The notes: generated from the sequence alone by a model not told the origin. A DNA stretch of 64,000 nt from Caulobacter sp. 602-1 (GCF_003931565.1 NZ_RRYI01000005.1:248001-312000); one strand, 5' to 3'. Positions 24,231 to 35,300 are shown, counted from the first letter of the stretch. Translations and numbers: made by a program.

Positions 24231-24745
24231 GCGCCGGCCGCGCGCCGGTCATTGGCGCTGTGATGGCTAGCTGCGTGCTGCTGGCGGCTCCGCCGTTGCT
24301 GAAGCCCGCGCCGCGCCTGCTGTTCAACGCCACGGCCAGCGCCCCCATAGGCTTTTATCTAGTAGACGAACGGCCGCCTAAGATTGGCGATTGGGTTGTC
24401 GTACAGCCGCCACCAGCTCTGGCGACCTGGATGGCCCGGCGCGGCTATCTTCCCGGCAACGTGCCGCTGCTCAAGCGCCTGGCAGCCGGCGACGGCCAGA
24501 CCGTCTGTGGCCGGGGAGGGCGTATCACAATCGACGGTCGTCCCGCCGCCATGGCGCGGAACCGTGACCACTGGGGTAGGACGCTTCAGCCCCTCGAGCG
24601 CTGCCAGCGTCTGGGGCCGGGCGAGGTCTTCCTGCTCAACGCCGACGCGCCGCGCAGCTTCGATGGCCGCTACTTCGGTCCGCTGGCCGGCAAGACGGTG
24701 ATAGGCCGGGCGACGCCGCTCTGGGTCGGGAGGACAGGGCGATGA
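24227..24745 (+). CDS. traF: TraF conjugative signal peptidase (S26)
   Basis: This 172-residue membrane peptidase processes the TrbC pilin in IncP-like transfer systems. After an N-terminal membrane segment (VIGAVMASCVLLAAPPLL) come the S26 motifs: the Ser in TASAPIGFYLV and the Lys in VPLLKRLAAGDGQTV, then RDHWGRTLQPL and a final DGRYFGPLAGKTVIGRATPL. The GTG at 24227, overlapping the DUF2840 stop, is chosen; ATG at 24200 in the same frame is possible. The lytic transglycosylase overlaps its stop. Confidence 0.9.
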   Translation: MSAGRAPVIGAVMASCVLLAAPPLLKPAPRLLFNATASAPIGFYLVDERPPKIGDWVVVQPPPALATWMARRGYLPGNVPLLKRLAAGDGQTVCGRGGRITIDGRPAAMARNRDHWGRTLQPLERCQRLGPGEVFLLNADAPRSFDGRYFGPLAGKTVIGRATPLWVGRTGR

Positions 24746-25563
24746 CCCTACGTCTGCACCTTCTTCACCGCCTTTCCTTGTATGGCCGATCTGCCGGACC
24801 TTTCCTCGTCCCGGACAAGATCACGTCGGCGGACGCGCGGAGCCGAGGTCAAGGGCGGCCGACAGGCCGGCGCGTCCAGCGCCTCGCCCTTGAGGTCGGC
24901 GAGCCCGGCCGCAAACTCGTCAACGGCGGGACTTGGCATGGAAAGCCGCGCGCCGTGCGCGCGACCGCCTTTCTCTTTATTATTGCGGCCGCGAGCGCGG
25001 ACCTGATGGTTTCGCGGCACGCCGAAGCCGCGCCAGTCGCTCAGGTCGAGCGGCAGATCGATCTAGCGATCGCCGAGGCCTCGGCCCGGTTTGGCCTGTC
25101 CACCCAGCTGATCTGGGCAGTGGTCATGGCGGAAAGCGACGGCCGGCCCGACGCTCTTTCGCCTAAGGGGGCAATGGGGCTGATGCAGCTCATGCCCGCG
25201 ACCTGGAGCGAGATGCGCGCCGAGTTAGGGCTGGGCGATGATCCGTTCGAGATGCGGGACAATGTCTTGGCCGGCGCAGGGTACCTGCGGGCTCTCTACG
25301 ATCGCTTCGGTTCGCCCGGCTATCTCGCCGCCTATAACGCCGGTCCCGGGCGATATAAGCGCCATCTCGACGGCGCCGCGTCTCTGCCGCGCGAAACGCT
25401 GGCCTATGTAGCCTCCGTGCGCCAGCGATTATCTTCCCAGGTTCCGGTCGAGACGATGGCGCGAGCCGACTGGCGAGCGTCGGCCGTGTTCGTCGGAGGT
25501 GGCGGTGGCGAGGCGGGCGAGCGTTCGATCTTCGTGTCGTCAGGTGGAGAAGGACGGCCGTGA
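24742..25563 (+). CDS. lytic transglycosylase (conjugation-associated, SLT family)
   Basis: This 273-residue protein opens the peptidoglycan for the transfer apparatus. The SLT domain (about 110-230) has AVVMAESDGRPDALSPKGAM with the catalytic Glu, GLMQLMPATW, AGAGYLRALYDRF and YLAAYNAGPGRY. The first 90 residues are a poorly conserved extension, and the true export signal may be the hydrophobic stretch ATAFLFIIAAASADL at about 74-88. It overlaps traF (ATGA). Confidence 0.9.
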   Translation: MTLRLHLLHRLSLYGRSAGPFLVPDKITSADARSRGQGRPTGRRVQRLALEVGEPGRKLVNGGTWHGKPRAVRATAFLFIIAAASADLMVSRHAEAAPVAQVERQIDLAIAEASARFGLSTQLIWAVVMAESDGRPDALSPKGAMGLMQLMPATWSEMRAELGLGDDPFEMRDNVLAGAGYLRALYDRFGSPGYLAAYNAGPGRYKRHLDGAASLPRETLAYVASVRQRLSSQVPVETMARADWRASAVFVGGGGGEAGERSIFVSSGGEGRP

Positions 25564-25797
25564 CCTTCTCCCCACTGCACCTTCTCGAGCCCGTGAAAGA
25601 GTACGCGAACGGCGGGAAGGAGGCTGTCAGAGGTTGGCGGGGACGACGGCAAGATAAAAGCATCGGGACCCTTTGGCTCCAGGGTGTTGATGGTGTTGCG
25701 AAATTTCCGGGACCATCGGGTTCGACGCGGGCCGTGCTGGTCGTATTCCGCCGTCCTTTCAGTCGCTTGACCGGGACCTTCGTCGCCGGAGGCCAGC

Positions 25798-27522
25798 ATG
25801 ACCTCTGACGACAGGTTTGAGCCCCGCCTGGGCCGGATCGGCAACGACGGCGCCGGCGGCGTCCGCAAGGGCCGCAGCTTCGTGTCCGAAGTCATGAAGG
25901 CCGCGCGCCGGGCCGGTGGCGGAGCGCTTGATCTTGGCCCGCGACGAATGGGACCGCGCCCCGGACGCGGCGGCGGCCGGGCTCCGTCCCGGGTGGCGTC
26001 TCGTCAGGTCGTCATCAAGTCCAGGATCATCCGGCATCAGGGTGCTCGGTTCCGCGCCGCGCCACTATCCCAGCACTTGCGCTATCTGCGGCGCGAGGGC
26101 GTCAACCGCGATGGCCGGCCGGGCGAGGTGTTCGACCACGAAGGTTTGACGGACCACCAAGCCTTCGCCGCACGATGCGAGGACGATCGCCATCACTTCC
26201 GCTTCATCGTCTCCCCGGAAGACGCCCAGCAGCTCCAGGACCTGCGGGCCACGACTCGGGACCTGATGGCCCAGGTCGAACGCGACCTGCACACGCGTCT
26301 GGACTGGGTCGCCGTCGACCACTGGAACACCGACAATCCTCACGTCCATGTCCTGGTGCGCGGCGTCGCCGACGACGGCCGCGACCTCGTCATCAGCGGC
26401 GACTACATCGGCCGTGGCATGCGCCAGCGGGCCATGGATCTGGTCTCTTTGGAACTGGGGCCGCGATCCGAACGCGAGATCGCCGCCAGCCTGGACAAGG
26501 AGGTGTCCGCCCAGCGCTGGACCAGCCTTGATCGGCGGCTGCGGGAGCAGAGCGACCTTGGCGAAGGCGTTGTTGATCTGCGTCCCGCCGCGCGTGGGCG
26601 GACACCGGCGGACCTCCGTCTGGTCGGGCGAGCCCAGGCTCTGGAGGGATTGAGCCTAGCCGAGGCGGTCGGTTCTGGTCGTTGGCGCCTGGCGAGAGAC
26701 CTCGAGTCTCGGCTGCGAGGCCTGGCCGAGCGGGGTGACATCATCAAGACGCTGCACGCCGCCATGGCGCCAGGGCGAGATCCTGCCGCCCTCGTCATCC
26801 AGGGCGACCAGGTTGGAGAGCCGGTGTTCGGCAGGTTGGCGGACCGCGGCCTGCATGACGAACTCGCCGGCCAGGCCTATGTCGTCGTCGACGGCGCCGA
26901 CGGACGATTGCATCACTTCAAGTTCAGCGATCTGGCCCAGACCGGTGACACGCCGATCGGCGGCCTGGTCGAGGTCCGGACGCGCACCGTCGAGAGCAGC
27001 CCGCCACGGCTGGAGCTGGTCCATCGCTCCGACCTGACGATCGAGGCTCAGATCAATGCCGACGGCGCGACCTGGCTGGATCGGCAGATGGTCTCGCGCA
27101 CGCCCCAGCCGTTGGCGCCGGCCGGTTTCGGCGCCGAGCTGAGCGACGCGGTTGATCGGCGGCGCGCCTATCTCGAAACGCAGGGCCTAGCCCAGCGTCA
27201 GGGCGGTCGTCTTCTTCCGGTCCGCGACCTAGTCGCGACCCTGCGCCGGCGGGAGCTGGACCGCATCGCCGGGAATCTGCGGGCCGAGACCGGCGCGGTC
27301 CGGACGGAGCTCGAGACGGGGGACGCCGTGCGCGGCGCCTATGCGCGCCGCTTGGATCTAGCGTCGGGCCGGTTCGCGATGATCGACGATGGCTTGGGCT
27401 TTCAGCTCGTGCCTTGGACCCGGGCGCTCGACGCCAGGCTGGGCCAGGAGGTGAAGGGGACCATTACTCCAGGCGGCGGGGTCGATTGGGTGCTGGGTCG
27501 CAAGCGGGGGATCGGGCTTTAA
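25798..27522 (+). CDS. conjugative relaxase (VirD2-like, DUF3363 domain)
   Basis: This 574-residue relaxase should nick the transfer origin and lead the DNA strand. The N-terminal relaxase domain shows RFRAAPLSQHLRYLRREGV, HHFRFIVSPEDAQQL and the metal site VDHWNTDNPHVHVLVRG. The C-terminal half is the DUF3363 region found in ICE relaxases of this type, ending WVLGRKRGIGL. A basic N-terminus (RMGPRPGRGGGR) precedes it. It is 16 bases upstream of traG. The transfer origin is probably near, perhaps in 25564-25797, but I cannot define it. Confidence 0.88.
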   Translation: MTSDDRFEPRLGRIGNDGAGGVRKGRSFVSEVMKAARRAGGGALDLGPRRMGPRPGRGGGRAPSRVASRQVVIKSRIIRHQGARFRAAPLSQHLRYLRREGVNRDGRPGEVFDHEGLTDHQAFAARCEDDRHHFRFIVSPEDAQQLQDLRATTRDLMAQVERDLHTRLDWVAVDHWNTDNPHVHVLVRGVADDGRDLVISGDYIGRGMRQRAMDLVSLELGPRSEREIAASLDKEVSAQRWTSLDRRLREQSDLGEGVVDLRPAARGRTPADLRLVGRAQALEGLSLAEAVGSGRWRLARDLESRLRGLAERGDIIKTLHAAMAPGRDPAALVIQGDQVGEPVFGRLADRGLHDELAGQAYVVVDGADGRLHHFKFSDLAQTGDTPIGGLVEVRTRTVESSPPRLELVHRSDLTIEAQINADGATWLDRQMVSRTPQPLAPAGFGAELSDAVDRRRAYLETQGLAQRQGGRLLPVRDLVATLRRRELDRIAGNLRAETGAVRTELETGDAVRGAYARRLDLASGRFAMIDDGLGFQLVPWTRALDARLGQEVKGTITPGGGVDWVLGRKRGIGL

Positions 27523-27538
27523 GGAGCATGTCGTTCCC

Positions 27539-29491
27539 ATGAGCGGAACAAAGATCCTGTGGGGCCAGATCCTGGTCGTAGCCTTGCTGGCCCTGGCCGG
27601 CGTGTGGGGCGCGACCCAGTGGACGGCCTGGCAACTGGCGTATCAGCCGAAGCTTGGCCCGCCCTGGTTCAGGCTCGGCGACTGGCCGATCTATCCGCCG
27701 CCGGCCTTCTTCGTCTGGTGGTTCATCTACGACGCCTATGCGCCGTCGGTGTTTGTGCGCGGCGCGTTCATCGCCGCAGCCGGCGCGCTGGTCGCCGTCG
27801 GCGTGGCGATGGCCATGTCGATCTGGCGCGCGCGCGAGGCCAAGAAGGTGACCACCTACGGCTCGGCCCGCTGGGCGGAACTGGGCGAAATTCGCGCCGC
27901 CGGACTGCTCAGCGACCAGGGCGTGATGCTCGGCCGGTTCGCCGACCACTACCTGCGCCACGATGGGCCCGAGCATGTGCTGTGCTTTGCGCCGACCCGC
28001 TCGGGCAAGGGCGTGGGCCTGGTCGTGCCGACCCTGCTGACCTGGCCGGGCTCGGTCGTCGTCCATGATATCAAGGGCGAGAACTGGACTCTGACGGCGG
28101 CCTGCCGCGCCAGGATCGGCCATGTCCTGCGGTTCGATCCGACGGATCCGACGAGCTGCGCCTACAACCCGCTCCTGGAGGTACGGCGCGGCGACACCGA
28201 GGTCCGCGACGTCCAGAACATCGCCGATATCCTGGTGGACCCCGAAGGGGCCCTGGAGCGCCGAAACCATTGGGAGAAGACCAGCCACAGCTTGTTGGTC
28301 GGCGTGATCCTCCACGTACTCTACGCGGAAGCCGACAAAACCCTGGCCGGCGTGGCCAACTTCCTGGCCGATCCGCAGCGGACGATCGAGGCGACCCTAC
28401 GGGCCATGATGAGCACGCGGCACCTAGGTGACCGGGTCCACCCCGTCGTCGCCAGCGCCGCGCGCGAGCTGCTGAACAAGAGCGACAACGAGCGGTCAGG
28501 CGTGCTGTCCACGGCGATGAGCTTCCTGGGGCTCTACCGCGATCCGGTGGTCGCCCAGGTCACCCGCCGCTGCGACTGGCGCATCGCCGATCTCGTCGAC
28601 GCGAACCGGCCTGTCAGTCTCTATCTGGTGGTGCCGCCGTCCGACATAAGCCGCACCAAGCCGCTGATGCGGCTGATCCTCAACCAGATCGGCCGGCGGC
28701 TCACCGAGGGGCTGGAGGCTGCTCAGGGACGCCGGCGCCTGCTCTGGATGCTGGACGAGTTCCGGGCGCTCGGTCGGCTGGAGTTCTTCGAGCAGGCGCT
28801 GGCCTTCATGGCCGGCTACCGGATGAAGGCCTTCCTGATTGTGCAGAGCTTGAACCAGATCGAGGCCGCCTACGGCGCCAACAACGCCATCCTCGACAAT
28901 TGCCACGTCCGCGTCGCGTTCTCGACCAACGACGAGCGGACTGCACGCCGGATCAGCGACAGCCTGGGGACCGCCACCGAGCTAAGAGCGATGAAGAACT
29001 ACGCCGGGCACCGGTTATCGCCCTGGCTTGGCCACCTGATGGTCAGCCGCCAGGAGACTGCCCGGCCGCTTCTGACGCCGGGCGAGGTCATGCAGTTGCC
29101 GCCCGACGAGGAGGTGATCCAGATCTCGGGCGCCGCGCCGATCCGTGCGCTGAAGGTGCGGTACTATGTCGACCCGCGCCTTGCTGCTCGGGTGGGCTCG
29201 CCGCCGTCGAGCGCGACGCGCCTGGCCGGACCGCCGGACGACTGGAGTTCGGTCGTCGCGGCTGATGGCGGCGGGCCAGCCTCGGCCGGGACAGCTGATG
29301 AGGGTGGGCATCGCATCGAGCCGGAGCTGGAAGGGGTCGACCGCGAGCCTTTACAACGGCCGGAACCCGAATTGGATCTTGAGCTGGACGGGGAGGGCGA
29401 TGACGCCCAACAGGCCGCGGATCTCCAGCGCCGGTTCAAGGCCGTGGCCCGGCAGGCCGTCCTCGACCCTGACGACGGTATCGCGCTGTGA
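27539..29491 (+). CDS. traG: TraG/VirD4 type IV coupling protein
   Basis: This 650-residue inner-membrane ATPase joins the relaxosome to the transfer channel. Two N-terminal membrane segments (about 5-22 and 75-95) precede the ATPase. Walker A is APTRSGKG (151-158), with the usual SVVVHDIKGENW after it, and Walker B is LLWMLDEFRALG. The C-terminus is acidic. It belongs with the relaxase upstream and a CopG gene downstream, the standard order in these ICEs. Confidence 0.95.
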   Translation: MSGTKILWGQILVVALLALAGVWGATQWTAWQLAYQPKLGPPWFRLGDWPIYPPPAFFVWWFIYDAYAPSVFVRGAFIAAAGALVAVGVAMAMSIWRAREAKKVTTYGSARWAELGEIRAAGLLSDQGVMLGRFADHYLRHDGPEHVLCFAPTRSGKGVGLVVPTLLTWPGSVVVHDIKGENWTLTAACRARIGHVLRFDPTDPTSCAYNPLLEVRRGDTEVRDVQNIADILVDPEGALERRNHWEKTSHSLLVGVILHVLYAEADKTLAGVANFLADPQRTIEATLRAMMSTRHLGDRVHPVVASAARELLNKSDNERSGVLSTAMSFLGLYRDPVVAQVTRRCDWRIADLVDANRPVSLYLVVPPSDISRTKPLMRLILNQIGRRLTEGLEAAQGRRRLLWMLDEFRALGRLEFFEQALAFMAGYRMKAFLIVQSLNQIEAAYGANNAILDNCHVRVAFSTNDERTARRISDSLGTATELRAMKNYAGHRLSPWLGHLMVSRQETARPLLTPGEVMQLPPDEEVIQISGAAPIRALKVRYYVDPRLAARVGSPPSSATRLAGPPDDWSSVVAADGGGPASAGTADEGGHRIEPELEGVDREPLQRPEPELDLELDGEGDDAQQAADLQRRFKAVARQAVLDPDDGIAL

Positions 29492-29501
29492 AGGTCGCGT
29501 C

Positions 29502-29927
29502 ATGAAGGTCCAGGCCAAGGTGTTCCTGCCGGGCGATGTCGCCCGCGCATTGGACGAGGCGGCGCGGCGGATGCGCCGATCGAAGTCCGAGATCATGGTG
29601 GCGGCGCTGGCCAGCTACTTGTCGCCCGACGGAGCTGAGGCGACTGAGGCGGCGATGACGCGGCGCCTAGATCGAATGAGCCGGCAGCTGGAACGGCTTG
29701 AGCGTGACGTCACGATCTCGAACGAGGCGGTCGCGCTGTTCGTCCGAACCTGGCTGAGGAACACACCGTCAGTCGCGGGCAACGACGACCAGGCTTCAGT
29801 AGACATTGGCCGAGAGCGCTACGGGCGTTTCACAGAGGCTTTGGGGCGAGTACTAAGCGAGGGAAAGCTTCTTAGGGACCATGTCGCGGCTGATCGGCCG
29901 ACAGGTGGGGCATGGCGTGGCGCTTGA
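29502..29927 (+). CDS. CopG/ribbon-helix-helix protein
   Basis: This 141-residue protein has an N-terminal ribbon-helix-helix (KVQAKVFLPGDVARALDEAA, RRSKSEIMVAALASYL) and then a coiled-coil helix (MTRRLDRMSRQLERLERDV). Such genes follow traG in many ICEs and may act at the transfer origin. The ATG is 10 bases after the traG stop. After it, 278 bases without a gene precede the defence cassette. Confidence 0.85.
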   Translation: MKVQAKVFLPGDVARALDEAARRMRRSKSEIMVAALASYLSPDGAEATEAAMTRRLDRMSRQLERLERDVTISNEAVALFVRTWLRNTPSVAGNDDQASVDIGRERYGRFTEALGRVLSEGKLLRDHVAADRPTGGAWRGA

Positions 29928-30205
29928 GCCAAAGCCTGCGCACCGCGCGTGGAATTTAGGGGGACTCACTGCCGGCGGGGCGGAGGTGGGCGCTGCGGGT
30001 GCCGCGACGTTGCGCTCGCTTCTGGCGACAGCGAGACTGGCCGCATATGTGCAGCGCTGCGGTTAAGGCCTAGGCCTAGGCTAGGTGACGCAGAGCTGCG
30101 CATTGAGAATCAGGGCACGATCGGAGTCGAACAGGTTTGTTCCCGTTGTGTTCCGATTTGCGGACGGATGTGTTACGGTTGAAGGACGTAGCAGCGGAGT
30201 CGCCT

Positions 30206-31411
30206 GTGAATCGCATTGTCTACCTTGATGGACACGCCACAACGCCACTGGCCGACGAGGCTGCCGACGCAATGGCGCCTTATTGGACCGCTCGGGCTGG
30301 AAATGCTCAGTCGCCGCACGCGCGAGGGCAGGCGGTTGCTGCGGCAATAGAGCTTGCGCGTGAAGAGGTGGCGCGGCTCATCGGGGCGCAACCGCAAGAG
30401 ATCGTTTTCACCTCTGGCGCCACGGAAGCCAACAATCTGGCCATTTTGGGTGTCGCAGAAGCCGCGCGACGGTCAGGCAGTGGCCGCAACAAGGTCATTG
30501 CCTCGGCGATTGAGCACAAGAGCGTTCTAGCCGCCCTTGAAGAGCTGGCTAACCGAGGCTTTGAAGTCGCCTTGGCGCCAGTGACGACCGATGGCGTTGT
30601 TGATCTCGCGGCGCTTGAGGCCCTGGTCGATGAGCGGACGCTGCTTGTCTCACTCATGGGCGCCAATAACGAGGTGGGTACGATCCAGCCTCTGGCGCAG
30701 GCTGCCCGTCTTGTTCATGCCAAGGGCGCGATGATCCATAGCGACCTTGCTCAGCTGGCCGGGAAGTCTCCGGTCGATGTCGCCGCCCTTGATCTCGACT
30801 ATGCAAGCCTGTCAGCGCACAAGCTGTACGGTCCCATGGGTGTCGGGGCGCTGTTTGTGTCTGGTCTTGCCGACTTGAAGCCGCGTCCGCTGGTGTTTGG
30901 CGGGGGGCAGGAGCGGGGGTTGAGGCCGGGCACCTTGCCTGCTCCGCTGCTCGTTGGCTTTGGCGCGGCGTCGGCGGTGGCGACTCGCGATATGGCTGAG
31001 GTGAGCCAGCGGCAACAAGTTCTTGCGACGGAGCTGCTGGCGGGACTCGCGGCGCGTCAGGTGCGGCTGCATCAGAACGCCATCGATGCCCCGCGGCTTC
31101 CGGGAAGTCTCAGTTTACGATTTCCGTCGGTAGATGCGGACGAGGTTGTTGGGAGGCTTGCCAGCACGATCTGCCTATCGACCGGCTCAGCCTGCTCGGC
31201 GGGGCAAATAACGGTTTCTCATGTGCTTAAAGCTATGAGTATGTCTGATGGGCAGGCGCGGTCGGTTATTCGAGTTTATATTGATCGTTACACAACGCTT
31301 GATGATATTCATTTTGCCGCGGGGGAGATTGCAACTGCGGTGATGGGTGTTTCCGGTTGCCACTGGGTGAGCGATCCAGTAGGATGTGCTCATGAGGTCC
31401 ATACTCACTGA
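30206..31411 (+). CDS. sspA: cysteine desulfurase of a DNA phosphorothioation system (SspA/DndA-like)
   Basis: This 401-residue PLP enzyme takes sulfur from cysteine to supply DNA backbone modification. PLP-binding Lys206 lies in SLSAHKLYG, the active Cys330 in LSTGSACSAGQ, and VFTSGATEANNLAI and ANNEVGTIQPL are typical of IscS/NifS enzymes. The GTG at 30206 is chosen as it precedes the conserved IVYLDGHATTPL; the frame runs back to 30137. The downstream gene starts within its 3' end (31386/31392 against 31411). A role in Fe-S cluster assembly is possible in general, but the DUF4007, ATPase and PAPS-reductase-like neighbours point to Ssp. Confidence 0.87.
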   Translation: MNRIVYLDGHATTPLADEAADAMAPYWTARAGNAQSPHARGQAVAAAIELAREEVARLIGAQPQEIVFTSGATEANNLAILGVAEAARRSGSGRNKVIASAIEHKSVLAALEELANRGFEVALAPVTTDGVVDLAALEALVDERTLLVSLMGANNEVGTIQPLAQAARLVHAKGAMIHSDLAQLAGKSPVDVAALDLDYASLSAHKLYGPMGVGALFVSGLADLKPRPLVFGGGQERGLRPGTLPAPLLVGFGAASAVATRDMAEVSQRQQVLATELLAGLAARQVRLHQNAIDAPRLPGSLSLRFPSVDADEVVGRLASTICLSTGSACSAGQITVSHVLKAMSMSDGQARSVIRVYIDRYTTLDDIHFAAGEIATAVMGVSGCHWVSDPVGCAHEVHTH

Positions 31412-32318
31412 TTCCGACGTCCGTCTGCAGTTTGCCGGTCACGAGACGTTTCCGCTTCGAATCCTTTGGCTTCGAAAGGCGTATGACGCTTGTGCTTTGG
31501 TGCCCGCGGCGAGGGGAACATTTCAGGAACAGGAAGCGATCGCTCGGTTCGGCGTAGGGCGGAACATGGCGATCTCGATCCGCCATTGGGCGCTCGCAGC
31601 GGATGTTTTGCGTGACGAAGATGGGATGCTGACGCCGACCGATTGGGCGCGACGGGTGTTCGATCTGGAGACGGGCTTTGATCCCTATCTGGAAGAGCCC
31701 TCGACGCTATGGTTGGTTCATGCCGCTATCGCCGGCAAGCCCGAGCTAGCGACTACGTGGTTCTACGCGTTCAATGGCCTTAACCAGGCGACCTTCGACC
31801 GCGACATGGTTGTGCAGGGCGTCATGGAGTCGGTGCGTGATCGCCCCGGTCTGCGTATTTCGGCCGATACGCTGCGGCGCGACGTGGAGGTTTTTGTACG
31901 CAGCTATGCTGCGCGCGGCGATGGCGGCGAGGACGCCGCCGAGCCGCTGCTCGCCGAGCTTGGTCTGATCCGCGAATCCCGTCTCGCCGGACAATTTGAA
32001 TTTGTTCGCGGACCTAAGCCCAATCTCACCGACGGTGTCTTTGCGCTGACGCTTTGGCGCTTTTGGCGTCGCTGGCACCAGAATTCGCCGACGATCTCGG
32101 TGGAGCAGGCGAGCTACGCGCCAGGCTCGCCCGGGCGGATCTTCAAACTCGATGAGGACAGCGTCCTTGAGCGTCTGACGCGCATGGATCGGGTCACTGA
32201 CGGCGCCTTGATCTGGAGCGACACGGCCGGTCTTCGCCAGGTCGCGCGGGTTCGCGCGCCGAATGAAGCCCGTCTGCTGGAGCAGGCCTACAACGTTTCG
32301 CGAAAGGCTGCGGCATGA
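31392..32318 (+). CDS. sspB: DUF4007 protein, SspB of DNA phosphorothioation
   Basis: This 308-residue protein is a DUF4007 member: RLQFAGHETFPLRILWLRKAY at the start of the family domain, then FGVGRNMAISIRHWALAA with a winged-helix look, and WLVHAAIAGKPELATTWFYAFN. DUF4007 is the SspB family of the single-strand DNA phosphorothioation system, reported to act as a nickase. ATG at 31392 is chosen; GTG at 31386 is possible. It overlaps sspA by 20 bases and sspC by four, so the genes are coupled. Confidence 0.85.
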   Translation: MRSILTDSDVRLQFAGHETFPLRILWLRKAYDACALVPAARGTFQEQEAIARFGVGRNMAISIRHWALAADVLRDEDGMLTPTDWARRVFDLETGFDPYLEEPSTLWLVHAAIAGKPELATTWFYAFNGLNQATFDRDMVVQGVMESVRDRPGLRISADTLRRDVEVFVRSYAARGDGGEDAAEPLLAELGLIRESRLAGQFEFVRGPKPNLTDGVFALTLWRFWRRWHQNSPTISVEQASYAPGSPGRIFKLDEDSVLERLTRMDRVTDGALIWSDTAGLRQVARVRAPNEARLLEQAYNVSRKAAA

Positions 32319-35300
32319 CCCGGCTTCAGGATGTAGTCCGTGTAGAGCGCCGCTTTGCGCGCTCCGCCCGCATCGACGCTGATCTGCAAGGCACGCCGCC
32401 GCTGGTGGGCTATGTCATGCAGCCGAGCGTGCGCCGCGCGCTCGAGACCATGACCGATGGCCTGACGGAGTCGGGGCAGGCGGCTTTTACATGGACGGGG
32501 CCTTACGGCGGCGGCAAGTCGTGCGCCGCCCTCCTTGTGGCCAATCTCGTGGCGGGCGCCGAAGAGCAGCGCGCGCTAGCGGCGGAGCTGGCGGGCCCGG
32601 AGCTGACCGAGCAATTCGCCCAAGCCTTCCCCGAAAGCGAGAAGGGCTGGGCGGTCTTGGCGCTCACCGGGCGGCGGGCGGAGCTGCGGCAGGAGATTGC
32701 CGAAGCCGGCGCGGTAACTTTTGGATGGAACAAGGCCGAGGTCGCAAAGGCTAGCGCCGATGACCGGAATCTATTGGCCAAGCTTGAAGCCGAGTCCCTG
32801 TCGCGTGACGGCGTGCTCTTGCTGATCGACGAACTTGGCAAGTTCCTGGAGTATTCGGTCGCCGAAGGCGGCGATGTTCATTTGCTGCAGGACTTGGCTG
32901 AGCGGGCCTCGCGCTCCAAAGGCCGGCTCGTGGTGGTCGGTCTTTTGCACCAATCGTTCGAGCAGTATGCCGGAAAGCTCGGCAAGTCGGCGCGCGATGA
33001 GTGGGCCAAGGTCCAGGGCCGCTATCTCAACATCCCGTTCGTCGCTCAGGCTGACGAAGTCGCGGCTCTAATCGCTCAGGCGATCAAGTCACCAAAGCGC
33101 CCTAAGTGGGCCGCGACCTTGGCTAAAGCGACGGCCGATGCCGTGGCTCAGCGCAAGGCTATCGACGCCGAGACGCTTGGGCAGGTGTTGACGGAGGCAT
33201 GGCCGCTGCATCCGGTCACGAGCCTCTTGCTAGGGCCAGTGTCGCGGCAACGGTTCGCTCAGAATGAGCGCAGCGTTTTTGGCTTCCTGTCCTCGGCGGA
33301 ACCTCACGGCTTCCAGGCGCACTTGGCGGCCACCGATTTGGACGACGTCGACCCTTGGTTTGGCCCTGACCAACTCTGGGACTACCTCGTCGCCAATTTC
33401 GGCTCGGCTCTGGCGGTGGGGTCGGATGGCGCGCGCCTTTCACTGGCTATGGAAGCGGTCGAAAGGGCGGGTCTGCGCGGCGCCCTTCACGCCAAGCTCG
33501 CCAAATCGGCGGCGTTAATCGAGTTCTTCCGCAATGGCTCGGGTCTAGCCGTCGCCGACGACATCCTCTCCCTCTGCGCCCCGGCGGCCACTGAGGCTGA
33601 CACCGAGGCGGCTATCGCCGAGCTCGTCGAGCGGGCTGTGCTGATCCGCCAGCCGCGGTTGGGCGGCTATGCGCTGTTTGCGGGCAGTGACTTTGATCTT
33701 GATGAGGCCATCACCAACCATCGTGACCGCCTCGACGCCGTCGCGCTCGCTGATCTGCCCGCCAGGCTGCAAATCGGCTCGGTAGCGGCCAAACGACACT
33801 ACGTTGAGACCGGCGCTTTGCGGACCTTCGACGTTGTTCTGCAGCTGGGGGAAGATGTGTCGGGGGACGTGCAGGGCTGGGCCCAGACCTGCGCCGATCG
33901 GCTCTCGCGCGGCAAGCGTAAGGCCACCGGACTTTTAGTGATGCTGCTGCCGGACGGCACCTCGTTCGACGTGGATCCTGGCAAGGCAGCCAAGGCGTTG
34001 TCTGCAGCGCTTGAGCGCAAAGGCGTCATCGCCGCGGTCGGCGCCGCCAAGTCCGTGGTCATGCTGCGCGAGCATGCCGCCGACCTCTACGCCATCGATC
34101 GGCTTGAGGCGGCTCATCCGCAATTGGAGGGCGACCGGATCGCCCGTCGCGAGCTTGCCGCTCGGCGCAGCCAGGTCGCCGATGCCGTGCGTCGCGAGCT
34201 TCTGTCCGCCTTTGGCGCGGCCAGTTGGTTTAGCAATGACGCCAAGATGAAGGGTTTGGACGGCAGTCCGCTGGCGTCGATCGCCTCGTTTGTGGCCAGC
34301 GCGACCTTTGCTCAGGCACCCGTCGTGCACAGCGAACTGCTCTACCGCGATCGCCCGTCGACGAGCGCCATGGCCGCCCTTCGCGCGCTGGCCTACGCAA
34401 TGGTGAGCCATGGCGGCCAGGCCGATCTTGGCATGGAAGGATACCCCGCCGAGCGCGGCCTCTATCTGACGGTCCTTAAGCCCTTTGGGCTGCACCGCCA
34501 GACCGCTGAGGGCGCTTTCCGGTTCTGCGACCCCGAAGACACCGAACTTGGCGATAGCCTTCGGCCCACTTGGGCCGTTGCCGCCGGCGCCAAGTCGCTT
34601 CGGCTCGATGAGCTTTTCCGTCTTTGGGCTAAGCCGCCCTATGGGGTGAAGCGCGGGGTCATGCCGGTCTTGTCGCTAGCCTATTTGCTAGCGCATCGCG
34701 CGTCGGTGGCGGTCTATGTGGAGGGAGTCTTTCAGCCGCAACTCGACGAGATCTTTGTCGACCGTCTGCTGCAAGATCCTGGGCATATCGAATTTAAGCG
34801 CATCCAAAGGTCGCGGCGCGATGCAGCCTTCATCAATGCGCTGGCGCACCTGTTGAGCAACAACGAAGAAGCGCTTGAGGCTGAAGCGCTGCCGGTGGCC
34901 TCGCGTCTCTTCCAGCGGTTCAAGTCGCTGCCTGCATGGGCTCAGCGCACGCAATCGCTAAGCTTAGTGGCGCGTCGCGTTCGCGACATCGTGCTCAAGG
35001 CGTCTGATCCCGAAGCGTTGCTCTTCACCGATCTGATGGACGTGCTGAAGGATGAGGCCGATCCGGCGGTGGTGGTGCATGCCGCCCTGGCCGAAAGCGA
35101 AGCGGCGTTCCAGGCCATGCTGAGCGATCTTCGCGTTACGCTCGCTGAGCAACTGGGTGTCGACCCTGAGACGTTCGAGGGTCTTGGCCTGCGTTCCGTG
35201 ACGGTCTCGGGCGTGACCGCCGACCTGCGCTTTGACGCCTTCGCCATGCGCGCCGGCGCGTTCGAGAGCGGGGAGGGCGATGTTGAAGGCCTCGCCAGCC

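Noticed and set aside
25560..25808. 82-codon open frame between the transglycosylase and the relaxase
   Set aside because: It has no family resemblance and overlaps the relaxase start; the region is more likely regulatory or near the transfer origin.
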